From: Patescibacteria group bacterium
GTDB taxonomy: Bacteria; Patescibacteriota; Patescibacteriia; UBA2196
DNA: 44,473 bases
NCBI GenBank assembly: GCA_028748975.1
Contig: JAQTPI010000008.1
Location: forward strand, 1-44,473
Direction: 5' to 3'
Part shown: one piece after another, positions 1 through 8,500 of the stretch
Numbering within the stretch: the first letter of the stretch is position 1
Layout: each line of letters begins with the position of its first letter
Program-made: the position numbers and the translations under genes
Notes under the pieces: generated by a model
Seen by the model: the letters and a program-made list of their open reading frames with translations, nothing else
Told to the model about the DNA's origin: nothing
Database searches by the model: none

Positions 1-325
1 GATCAATGAAAAGCGGCTGCTGGCCCTTATTGCCGGTTGATAATTTCACGGCAAAATCATAAGCGACTTTATTAAAAAGATATTTGACCGCGTTTTTATA
101 AGCAACGGCGGTGGTGGTCTTAAGAGTGGCTTTGATACCATCCCAAACTTTCTGTAAAATAGTTTGTTTCTCTGTGGAAACGGAATTTAGTTCTGTGGTA
201 GGTACGGGAATAGGAGTAATTACTACTTGTGCTAATGTTTTTTCTGGTATAACCAAAACCGGCGCGACGATTAGTAGTGCTAGGGAAAGCGCGATGACTA
301 AAATTAAAATATTTTTCTTTAGCAT
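1..325 (-). CDS. Partial exported/membrane-anchored hypothetical protein (N-terminus MLKKNILILVIALSLALLIVAPVLVIPEKTLAQ...)
   Basis: Reverse-strand reading frame open from ATG at 325 to the window edge; hydrophobic signal-like N-terminus. Confidence 0.75.
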   Translation of the reverse strand, partial: MLKKNILILVIALSLALLIVAPVLVIPEKTLAQVVITPIPVPTTELNSVSTEKQTILQKVWDGIKATLKTTTAVAYKNAVKYLFNKVAYDFAVKLSTGNKGQQPLFID

Positions 326-349
326 GAGGAATTTAATTTTTATTGAAAA

Positions 350-1108
350 TTATTTTAATGATTCCAAAAATATCGCCATCAATTGTTCGTCGGTAATTTG
401 ATCCAATTGTGCCTGCGTCATTTTACCGGATTCCAAAAGCAATTGGCGCACCTCGGCTGGCGTAAGTTGTTTTAATTGATTTTTTTGTTCCTCGGTCAAT
501 TCGGTGGAAGTGGTGGTTTCAGTTGGCGCGGTTGGTTCGGTGTTTAAATTTTCCGCGCCGGTTGGCAATTCAACGGTTGTTTGAGTTTCGGCTGGCGTTT
601 CTAAATTACGGCAATCACGACCGGCGGGGCAAAGCGGGTCATGGCCGCTGTCAATTTCTTGTTTGTCGCTGTAGCCATCGGAATCGGTGTCGGCCAAATA
701 GGGTGAGGTTTTATAGGTGTAGGTTTCATCATAATCCGAAAGGCCATCCTCGTCTGTGTCGGTGCTTTTCAAAGCCGCGATTTCCCCAGTAGAAAGAGTT
801 TCTGTTTCGGTATTTTGATTATTAATAACAGTGGGTGTCTCGGCCACGCCGGAAAAAGGATTTTTGATGCTGTTGGACAAACTGACAAAACCAAAAAGCA
901 AAGTGCCAAAGCCCAAAATTGCGAAGACAACCAAAACTAGACGGGGTGAGATGTTTTTTGGCTTCTCCGTTTCATTATTATTTATCTTATTATCATATAT
1001 TATATCATTTTCAACCGTGTTTTCCAAAGCAAAACCTCCGCCATTGCTGGCTTCGTTTTCTATATCCTCACCAAGATTATTTTGATTAGGATCTGGTGGA
1101 TAATTCAT
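350..1108 (-). CDS. Single-TM protein with thrombospondin type-3-like calcium-binding repeats (DTDEDGLSDYDE..DTDSDGYSDKQE)
   Basis: ORF; two DxDxDGxxD motifs, one TM helix; TATAAT lies only about 8 bp upstream of the ATG. Confidence 0.8.
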   Translation of the reverse strand: MNYPPDPNQNNLGEDIENEASNGGGFALENTVENDIIYDNKINNNETEKPKNISPRLVLVVFAILGFGTLLFGFVSLSNSIKNPFSGVAETPTVINNQNTETETLSTGEIAALKSTDTDEDGLSDYDETYTYKTSPYLADTDSDGYSDKQEIDSGHDPLCPAGRDCRNLETPAETQTTVELPTGAENLNTEPTAPTETTTSTELTEEQKNQLKQLTPAEVRQLLLESGKMTQAQLDQITDEQLMAIFLESLK

Positions 1109-1174
1109 TAACTATATTATAGCACAAATGACTTACTACCAACAACTTACAACTGACAACAAATTACTCATAAC

Positions 1175-1531
1175 TTACGATTTAAGCTTACGGCTTAGAC
1201 CACCCAATTGATTTTTTATATTTTCAGCCTTGTTATAAAATTTTCTATAATTTTCACCATCAATAAGCTTATTATCTAAGGCAATATCTAGCCCGGCGAC
1301 TACTTCATAAATAGAAGCAATGGCAATCATTAAAAATCTATTAAAATCATTATCGGAACCACGCCCCGACCCTTCAGCTAAATTTAGTAAAATAGAAACA
1401 GCAGCTCTTCTTATTTGAGAAGCTAAATCATATTGAAATGGATGTGGAAATTTTCCTGTATCAATAAAAATTTCCTTAATAAAAAGTCTAATATCTTGGT
1501 AAACTGGAAAATTTTGAAAACGAAAAGGCAT
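1175..1531 (-). CDS. Four-helix bundle protein (23S rRNA intervening-sequence protein family)
   Basis: Family pattern: F.vy......i..........FP...YDLasQIRRAAvSI..NiAEGsGR. Confidence 0.85.
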   Translation of the reverse strand: MPFRFQNFPVYQDIRLFIKEIFIDTGKFPHPFQYDLASQIRRAAVSILLNLAEGSGRGSDNDFNRFLMIAIASIYEVVAGLDIALDNKLIDGENYRKFYNKAENIKNQLGGLSRKLKS

Positions 1532-1537
1532 GGGTTG

Positions 1538-2506
1538 TTAGTTGTTAGTTGTTAGTTGTTTGTATAACTTTATCCAGTCGCTTACTGCAAGTTCCTGCGC
1601 TCTAACTTTCTCATCCAAACCAGCGCTTTTCAGTGCCGCCACCACTTCGGCCATGGGCTTTTGCAATCCCCCGCTTAAATTATTCTTAAGCATCTTTCTT
1701 TTGGCGGAAAAACCGAATTTTATCAGACGGATAAAATCTTTTTCGTTAAAGTCGTCCCCCTCTCCTTTATAAGGAGAGGGTTGGGGTGAGGTCGTAGTTT
1801 TGGGTTTTGTTGATTGTGTTTTGAGTTTTAATTTTATCACCGCGCTGTCCACGTCCGGCGCCGGATAGAATTTATCTCTTTTGACTTCAAACAAAAACTC
1901 GCAATCGGCATGAAGCTGGCACATCACAGAAAGTACGCTCATCTGCCCGGGCTTAGCGCAAATCCGCTCACCCACTTCTTTTTGCACCATCACAACCATC
2001 AGCTCCGGTTTATTTTTTTCTTCCATTAAAAATTTCCAAAGCACTGGCGAAGTAATTTGATATGGAAGATTTGAAATTATTTTATAGTTCGTCATTCCGA
2101 GATCCGATGATAATCGGGCCGATGAAATCTTGTCGCTTAAAGATCCCATCGCTCTCCGCCCACTGGCGGATCGCTCGGAATGACGAAAAAAAGAAAGTTT
2201 TAAAATATCTTCATTAATAATTTTGAGTTTATTGTTTATTGTTAATTGTTTGTTGCTAATTGAAAGATATTCCGCCAGCCGCCTGTCTTTTTCCACTACT
2301 ACTACTTTGTTAGCCCATTTTACCAGCTCGCTAGTCAGCACACCAAACCCCGGCCCGATTTCCAAAACCGTATCGCTATTTTTGAGTTCCGCCGCGTCGG
2401 CCATTTTTTTTACCACGTTTTCATCCAATAAAAAATTCTGGCCCATGTTTTTACTGGGATGCAGGCCGAGTTTATTACATAAGTTTTTTATTTCATTGAT
2501 TTGCAT
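1538..2506 (-). CDS. rsmA: 16S rRNA (adenine1518/1519-N6)-dimethyltransferase with two repeat-derived in-frame insertions
   Basis: MGQNFLLDENVV, VLEIGPGFGVLT, ISNLPYQITSPVLWKFL, FSAKRKMLKNNL motifs. Confidence 0.95.
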   Translation of the reverse strand: MQINEIKNLCNKLGLHPSKNMGQNFLLDENVVKKMADAAELKNSDTVLEIGPGFGVLTSELVKWANKVVVVEKDRRLAEYLSISNKQLTINNKLKIINEDILKLSFFRHSERSASGRRAMGSLSDKISSARLSSDLGMTNYKIISNLPYQITSPVLWKFLMEEKNKPELMVVMVQKEVGERICAKPGQMSVLSVMCQLHADCEFLFEVKRDKFYPAPDVDSAVIKLKLKTQSTKPKTTTSPQPSPYKGEGDDFNEKDFIRLIKFGFSAKRKMLKNNLSGGLQKPMAEVVAALKSAGLDEKVRAQELAVSDWIKLYKQLTTNN

Positions 2507-2578
2507 AAGTCTGTTATACTTAAATTATACTTGAATCTGACTTTTTATGGAAATTTTAGACATTAATATGTGAACTAA

Positions 2579-2854
2579 TTTTTTATCAACTTAGCCGACT
2601 GGATCCCGGCTGTTGTTCTGCCGATAGCGACCTTGGCACAACTTATAAAAATAGTTAAAGCCAAAGAAGTGGAGGGAATAAGCTTATTCACCTGGCTGAT
2701 GTTTGGATTAGCCAACACCGGCTTATATTTTTTCACGGAAAAATATTTCGCTTTACAATCTTTGTTGGGTTTACTTTTAACCGCTGTTTTAGATTTCAGT
2801 ATTGTTGTTTTAATACTGCACTATAGGAAACATATCAACAACCACTCAAATTAA
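2579..2854 (+). CDS. Short PQ-loop/SemiSWEET-like membrane protein; start uncertain (no ATG, TTG at 2633), possibly a remnant
   Basis: Open from 2579 (stop at 2576); ..LPIATLAQLIKIVKAKEVEGISLFTW.. resembles a PQ-loop; no SD. Confidence 0.5.
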   Translation, partial: FFINLADWIPAVVLPIATLAQLIKIVKAKEVEGISLFTWLMFGLANTGLYFFTEKYFALQSLLGLLLTAVLDFSIVVLILHYRKHINNHSN

Positions 2855-2886
2855 ATCTTTTATAAGTATTTTTCTATTTTTTATTC

Positions 2887-2918
2887 TGTAAATACCTCAC
2901 GATCGTGAGGTATTTACA
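2887..2918. repeat. Perfect 32-bp palindrome TGTAAATACCTCACGATCGTGAGGTATTTACA
   Basis: Exact self-complementarity checked base by base. Confidence 0.95.
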
Positions 2919-2959
2919 AAGTTTATTAATTCAAATTTTTAATTTTCTAAAAATCTTAC

Positions 2960-3490
2960 TCATTTTAATCCAAAAAGATCTTTCAGTCTTTTCTCACTGC
3001 TAATATGCTTGGCTTCAACATATTCAAACCAATCGCCTTCCCGAAAACCAGGGATAATTTCATATAAATCATCAATAATATCATAGGGAGTAATCCAGAC
3101 GCTCTTTTGGAGTTTGATAAAACCAAGATTCAATAAACTTTGGCGCATATTATCTCGGAAACGACGCTTATTTTCGGGAATATCAAAAATCAAGATACGC
3201 CACTGGCCATCCCATTTTTGTTTTTTGATTTTTGTTTTGATTAATAACTTGGTCACTATTTTTTTACCCTTTTTGGTAAGATAAATAAATTTATTATTAT
3301 TTTTTTCCTTAACAACAATGTGTTTTGATTTTTGTAAATTATAAAATGAATTATAAAAACCTTTAGGCGCGCCGCCATATAGAAATTTCTTAAATTCTTT
3401 AAAATCAAAAACGGCTTTAATTAAAAGGTTGTTGGAATCTATAAAACATTCTAAAAGGTATTTGGACGCATTTGATAATCCTCTTTTCAT
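2960..3490 (-). CDS. PaaX-like regulator / Cas2-fold protein (N-terminal wHTH-like region plus ferredoxin-like domain)
   Basis: WRILIFDIPENKRRFRDNMRQSLLNLGFIKLQKSVWITPYD typical of PaaX middle domain/Cas2-like proteins. Confidence 0.75.
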   Translation of the reverse strand: MKRGLSNASKYLLECFIDSNNLLIKAVFDFKEFKKFLYGGAPKGFYNSFYNLQKSKHIVVKEKNNNKFIYLTKKGKKIVTKLLIKTKIKKQKWDGQWRILIFDIPENKRRFRDNMRQSLLNLGFIKLQKSVWITPYDIIDDLYEIIPGFREGDWFEYVEAKHISSEKRLKDLFGLK

Positions 3491-3507
3491 ATATTTTTGT
3501 AATTTTA

Positions 3508-3547
3508 TTTCTGTAAATACCTCACGATCGTGAGGTATTTACAGAAA
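3508..3547. repeat. Perfect 40-bp palindrome TTTCTGTAAATACCTCACGATCGTGAGGTATTTACAGAAA
   Basis: Exact self-complementarity; central 32 bp identical to 2887..2918. Confidence 0.95.
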
Positions 3548-3582
3548 ATATTAAAAATTTACTTTTTAAATTTTCATTTAAT

Positions 3583-4782
3583 TTATCTCACGCTTACAAA
3601 TTCCTCTTTGGAAACCAGACTCAAAAGCAAAGACACAGCCGCGGCGCTGACAAAAACATAATTAATGCCAAAATTATAAACAATAATCAGGCCCAAAGCC
3701 AAAGCCGCCACGCGGCCGACATGCAATGACATTTCACGCAAAATAGTGAATTCATCAACATAATGCCCCTGGTCAGCGGCAATTTCATACGCCAAAGCGT
3801 CAAAAGGGGTATAAACCACTACGGCGGAAAAATCATGGTAAACGCCGGCCAAAAAAATGGAGGTCGCCGCGCCGGAAAGCGCTTTGAAAAGCCAGCCAAA
3901 GGCATACAAAATGGAACCAGTGCGGATTAATTTTTTTTTGTCCAGTTTGTCAGTAGCTTCGCCCACGATATAGCGCAAAACGCAAACCACCAAAATTATG
4001 GCGGCGGAAATTAAGCCAACTTTAAGATACTGCCCTTGTAAAACTAAGAAAATAAAAATCGGCCAGACAATCATACTGACAGCATTTTGAAAACCGTTAG
4101 AAAAATAGGCTAAGTTGCTCTTGAAATGTTTTTTATCAAAAAGCTTGGTAAAAGTTTCCAGATAACGAAAACTGAAAACTTCCCTCCCACTCCTGACAAA
4201 AAAGATGGGAAAAACTGACATCAAAATCAGACAAGCCGCCAGAATAAAAAGAACGGAAAAGCCAAATTTAACAATAATGAAAGCGGAAAAAGCCGGCAGG
4301 GCGACGCAAATTAAAGAAATCAAAATGGCGAGGGAAGAAAGCTGACGGCCGCGGTGATGGGTGTCGATGAAACGCGCCAAATCCACATGATAAGGCACCC
4401 AGTAGAAAAGGCGGTGCGTTATTTCGGCAACAATTAAAACAATAATCAAATAAATTTGCGGCCAAGCAGAAGAGCCGGGCGAGAGAAAATAAAAAACCAA
4501 AATATTACCCAGAAGCAAAACCGTGCCAAGAGCCATTAAAATGTGCAGGCTGACCAGGCGCAAAAGTTTGGCCCAGAGCGGTAAAAGCAGAAAATAGAAA
4601 AAACTGATGATTAAATAAATCCAAAGCACGGCGGAAAGCGAGCCCAAAATTTTATAGAGAAAAATGATGCCAAAGATGCCAACGACTTCCAGGCCGATGT
4701 TTTTGATGACTTGATGTAGATATAAATTGCGCAGCTGCGGCGAAAGATTTTCCACTTTTTTTAGTTTGGAGAAAAGAGACAT
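3583..4782 (-). CDS. MFS-like multi-pass membrane transporter
   Basis: About 12 hydrophobic segments, MFS-like layout. Confidence 0.7.
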   Translation of the reverse strand: MSLFSKLKKVENLSPQLRNLYLHQVIKNIGLEVVGIFGIIFLYKILGSLSAVLWIYLIISFFYFLLLPLWAKLLRLVSLHILMALGTVLLLGNILVFYFLSPGSSAWPQIYLIIVLIVAEITHRLFYWVPYHVDLARFIDTHHRGRQLSSLAILISLICVALPAFSAFIIVKFGFSVLFILAACLILMSVFPIFFVRSGREVFSFRYLETFTKLFDKKHFKSNLAYFSNGFQNAVSMIVWPIFIFLVLQGQYLKVGLISAAIILVVCVLRYIVGEATDKLDKKKLIRTGSILYAFGWLFKALSGAATSIFLAGVYHDFSAVVVYTPFDALAYEIAADQGHYVDEFTILREMSLHVGRVAALALGLIIVYNFGINYVFVSAAAVSLLLSLVSKEEFVSVR

Positions 4783-4841
4783 GTATTAATTTTAGCATAA
4801 AAACATAAAAACATAAAAACAAAATAATAAAAATAAAAAAA

Positions 4842-4864
4842 CTGGCTTGCTTGTCGCAAACCAG
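4842..4864 (-). terminator. Intrinsic terminator of the 4878..5330 gene
   Basis: CTGGTTTGC-GACAA-GCAAGCCAG followed by U-rich tract on minus strand. Confidence 0.75.
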
Positions 4865-4877
4865 CGGTGACCAAAAT

Positions 4878-5330
4878 TTATTTTGCTGCTAATATTTTTT
4901 TTATAGCTTTGATAAAAACGGTTGTTATCGGTTTTTTTCCGTCACGCTCGGATGAAGTCATAACCTTTTTAACATCAGTAAATTCATTTTTGTATTGTTC
5001 TAATTCTTCTTCTGTGTGTATATCACTAAAAAAAATTACAGGAATGTCTTTAATTTTTTCCTTTTTTCTTTTTGCTCTTAAGAAGCATAATCCTTCGTCC
5101 ATTCCACGTGGTTCCAGGGTTGAATTTAAAATTATCAAATCCGGCAGTGCACGTTTTAATGTTTTTAAACCATCAGGTCCGGTACACGGACCGTCTTTTA
5201 ATCTTTCGTCATCCAAATCGGGGGCGACCGCAAAACCGGCTTTTCTTATTACCTCAGCTAATTCCTGTTGCAAGACATATTCATCACAGACAATTAAGAT
5301 TCTCGGTGCTTTCTTTTCTTTCTTGGTCAT
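4878..5330 (-). CDS. Receiver-like (response-regulator) domain protein, degenerate phosphoacceptor
   Basis: RILIVCDEYVLQQELAEVIRKAGF...DLIILNSTLEP...IPVIFFS; SD GGGAGG. Confidence 0.7.
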   Translation of the reverse strand: MTKKEKKAPRILIVCDEYVLQQELAEVIRKAGFAVAPDLDDERLKDGPCTGPDGLKTLKRALPDLIILNSTLEPRGMDEGLCFLRAKRKKEKIKDIPVIFFSDIHTEEELEQYKNEFTDVKKVMTSSERDGKKPITTVFIKAIKKILAAK

Positions 5331-5379
5331 TTTGCCTCCCTGTTTTTTGATTGTAATTGATTACCCTATTTGTATTCCC

Positions 5380-5408
5380 ATTTTAGCATGGATGAAAAAG
5401 GAAGTCAA
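5380..5408 (-). promoter_or_regulatory. Consensus-like promoter TTGACT-N17-TAAAAT (extended -10 TGC)
   Basis: Read on minus strand upstream of 4878..5330. Confidence 0.75.
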
Positions 5409-5480
5409 GCGCCACGACCTCACCCCTTCCCTCTCCTTATAAAGGAGAGGGGGGACGTACGCCTATCGGCGAAATAAAAA

Positions 5481-5508
5481 GGGCGGTCCGATGGACATCG
5501 GACCGCCC
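5481..5508. repeat. GGGCGGTCCGATGGACATCGGACCGCCC hairpin repeat
   Basis: Near-copies at 28351..28378 and 22124..22149. Confidence 0.85.
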
Positions 5509-5567
5509 TTACAAATTTACAAACGAGATCCTTCATCCCGAGTATTCGGGACTCAGGATGAAACCAC

Positions 5568-8500
5568 CTAAACCACAATACTCACAATTTTCCCTTTGAT
5601 ATAAATTATTTTTTTCGGTTCCTTGCCGTCCAGCCATTTTTTGACTTTGGGTGAAGCGAGCACAACTGATTTTATTTCATCTTCACTGGCTTTGATGGAA
5701 ATAGCGATGGCGTCGCGCAGTTTGCCGTTAATTTGCACGCCGATTTCGATTTCATCAGCCACGATTAATTTCGGATCATATTCGGGCCAGCTTTCAAATA
5801 GAATAGATTTCTTATGACCGAGTTGCGACCAAATTTCTTCCGAGAGGTGCGGGGCGAATGGTGATAAAATCGTAATTAGTAACTCGTAATCCGTAACTCG
5901 TAACTCGGGCTGTTTTTCCATTTCATTCACCAAAATCATCATTGCGGAAATTGCTGTATTAAACCTCATGTTTTCAATATCTTCGCCAACTTTTTTAATA
6001 GTCTGATGTAATAAAGTTAATAATTTTTTATCCCCGATTTCTGATTTCTGATTTCTGTTTACTTTCTCCTGCAAGTCCCAAACTTTATTTAAAAATCTAT
6101 AAACCCCCACCACGCCTTTGTCATCCCAAGGAATTTGCTGGTCAAACGGGCCCATGAACATTTCATAAAGACGGACGGTGTCAGCGCCAAATTTCTGAAC
6201 ATAATCATCAGGATTGATGACGTTGCCTTTGGATTTGCTCATTTTAATTCCGCCTTCGCCCAAAACCATGCCGTGGGCAGTGCGTTTTTTATATGGTTCA
6301 TTTCCACATTCACGCGGCACAGCATTAATGTCGTATAAAAATTTCCAAACAAAGCGAGAATACAAAAGATGCAAGGTGGTGTGTTCCATGCCGCCGTTAT
6401 ACCAATCAACCGGCAGCCAGTATTTGGCTTTTTTAGGATCCACCATCATCTTGTTATTTTTCGGGTCGCAATAACGGATGAAATACCAATTGGAACCGGC
6501 CCAGTTGGGCATGACATCGGTTTCACGTTTGGCCGGCCCGCCGCAAACAGGGCATTTGGTATTAATCCAATCCGTGGCTTTGGCCAAAGGCGAGTCGCCG
6601 GAATCGGTCGGCATAAAATCTTCAATTTCCGGCAGAACAACTGGCAATTCATTTTCAGGAACAGGAACCCAGCCATTATTTTCAAGTTCAGCAAACTCTT
6701 TTAAAATTTCCGGAAATTCTTTAATTCCATAACCCTCATTAAAATGTCCTTTATTTTCAAAAACAATAAATTCTGGATTTAATGCTTTATATTCTTTTTT
6801 GGCATCCGAGGCAATAATAAAAGGATCATTTTCAGATAAATAGACAACCTTTTTTTCAGCTAATTTATTTAAAATTTTCCAGTCCGGTTCTTCACCACAA
6901 AAATCTTTTGCTACCTCTAAATCGCTTTCGTCAAATCCGGCTTTTCTTAAGCCTTCTAAATTCAAACAATTTTTACCAGCCGGCCCGACTAAAATTAATT
7001 TTTTTACCGCTAAATTGTTTTTTTCAATAAACTTACAAGCAGCAGGCGCGCCTAAACTGTGGCCGATTACCATCAAGTCGCCCGCAAACTTATCTTTTAA
7101 TTTTTCCAGAGATTCTAACCATTCTTCTAATTTTGGACTGTCAGTATTGGGCATATCTGGGATAAAAATATTTATCCCCCTTGCTTCCATTTCTTTTTTA
7201 AACCAAGGAAACCAATTTTCTTGCGAATGGCCACCAAAACCATGAATTATTAGGACGGTTGTTTTTTTCTTGGCGCAGGTTTCGCAATAAACCATCGGAA
7301 TCGGCTCGCCCCAATATCTTTGGCGGGAGAAAATCCAGTCGTGAAGTTTGTAGTTGACGGTTTTTTTACCAATTCCTTTTTCTTCCAACCAGGCGGTAAT
7401 TTTTTCTTTAAATTCAACCGTGGTTAATCCATCAAACTCGCCGGAATTAATTGCCACGCCATCACCAATAAAACACTCTTCTTTTGTTTTAATGTTTTCA
7501 TGTTTTAATGCTTTAATGTCTTTCACTACTTCCACGATTTCCAAACCATATTTTTTAGCAAATTCATAATCTCGAGTGTCGTGCGCGGGCACGGCCATGA
7601 TGGCGCCGGTGCCGTAACCCATTAAAACATAATCAGCGACAAAAATCGGAATTTCTTTATTATTGACCGGATTAATGGCTTTAATGCCTTTCAACTCCAC
7701 GCCGGTTTTTTCTTTGGCCAAATCCGTGCGTTCTATGTCTGTTTTCTTTTTTGATTCCTCAATATATTTTTTGACTTCTCCAAAATTCGAAATTCGAGAT
7801 TCGAAATTCGAAATTATTTCATGTTCTGGCGCCACAACCATAAACGTCGCACCAAACAAAGTGTCGGGGCGGGTGGTGAAAACCTTAAGGGTATCGGCAA
7901 CCCCTCCGGTTCGCTCGGAGCGAACCACCTCCCCTTCGGAAGGGGAGGATATCCCCTCCTTTCGAAGGAGGGGTGCCCCGACAGCAGTCGAGGGCGGGGT
8001 GGTTGTAATGGAAAAATCAACTTCCGCGCCTTCGCTGCGGCCGATCCAATTAATTTGCTGGGTTTTGATTTTTTCCAGATAATCAACGGTGCCTAAATCA
8101 TCAATCAAACGGTCGGCATATTTGGTGATGCGGAGTATCCACTGCTCTTTTTCTTTTTGCACGACTTCTCCGCCGCAGCGCTCACACTTGCCATTAACCA
8201 CTTCTTCGTTGGCCAAACCGACTTTACAAGAGGTGCACCAATTAATCGCTTCTTTGGCTTTGTAGGCCAAACCGTTTTTAAACATTTGAAGAAAAATCCA
8301 CTGCGTCCATTTATAATAATCTTCGTCGGTGGTGGAAAAGACTCGCGACCAATCAAAACCAAAACCAAGCGATTTTAATTGGCGCGTAAAAATCTGAATA
8401 TTTTTTTCCGTAATAATTTTGGGATTGACGCCCATTTTGATGGCATAGTTTTCCGTGGGCAAACCAAAAGAATCAAAACCAATCGGATAGAGAACATTAA

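Noticed and set aside
1175-1531. Intervening sequence within a 23S rRNA gene
   Set aside because: No rRNA sequence flanks either IVP gene; they sit after rsmA and rlmN.
2887-3547. CRISPR-Cas locus because of the Cas2-like protein
   Set aside because: Only two palindromes with no spacer array and no other cas genes; better explained as PaaX/Cas2-like orphan.
7821-8096. Small ORFs overlapping the GC-rich leuS insertion
   Set aside because: Repeat-derived frames in a region fully explained by leuS.
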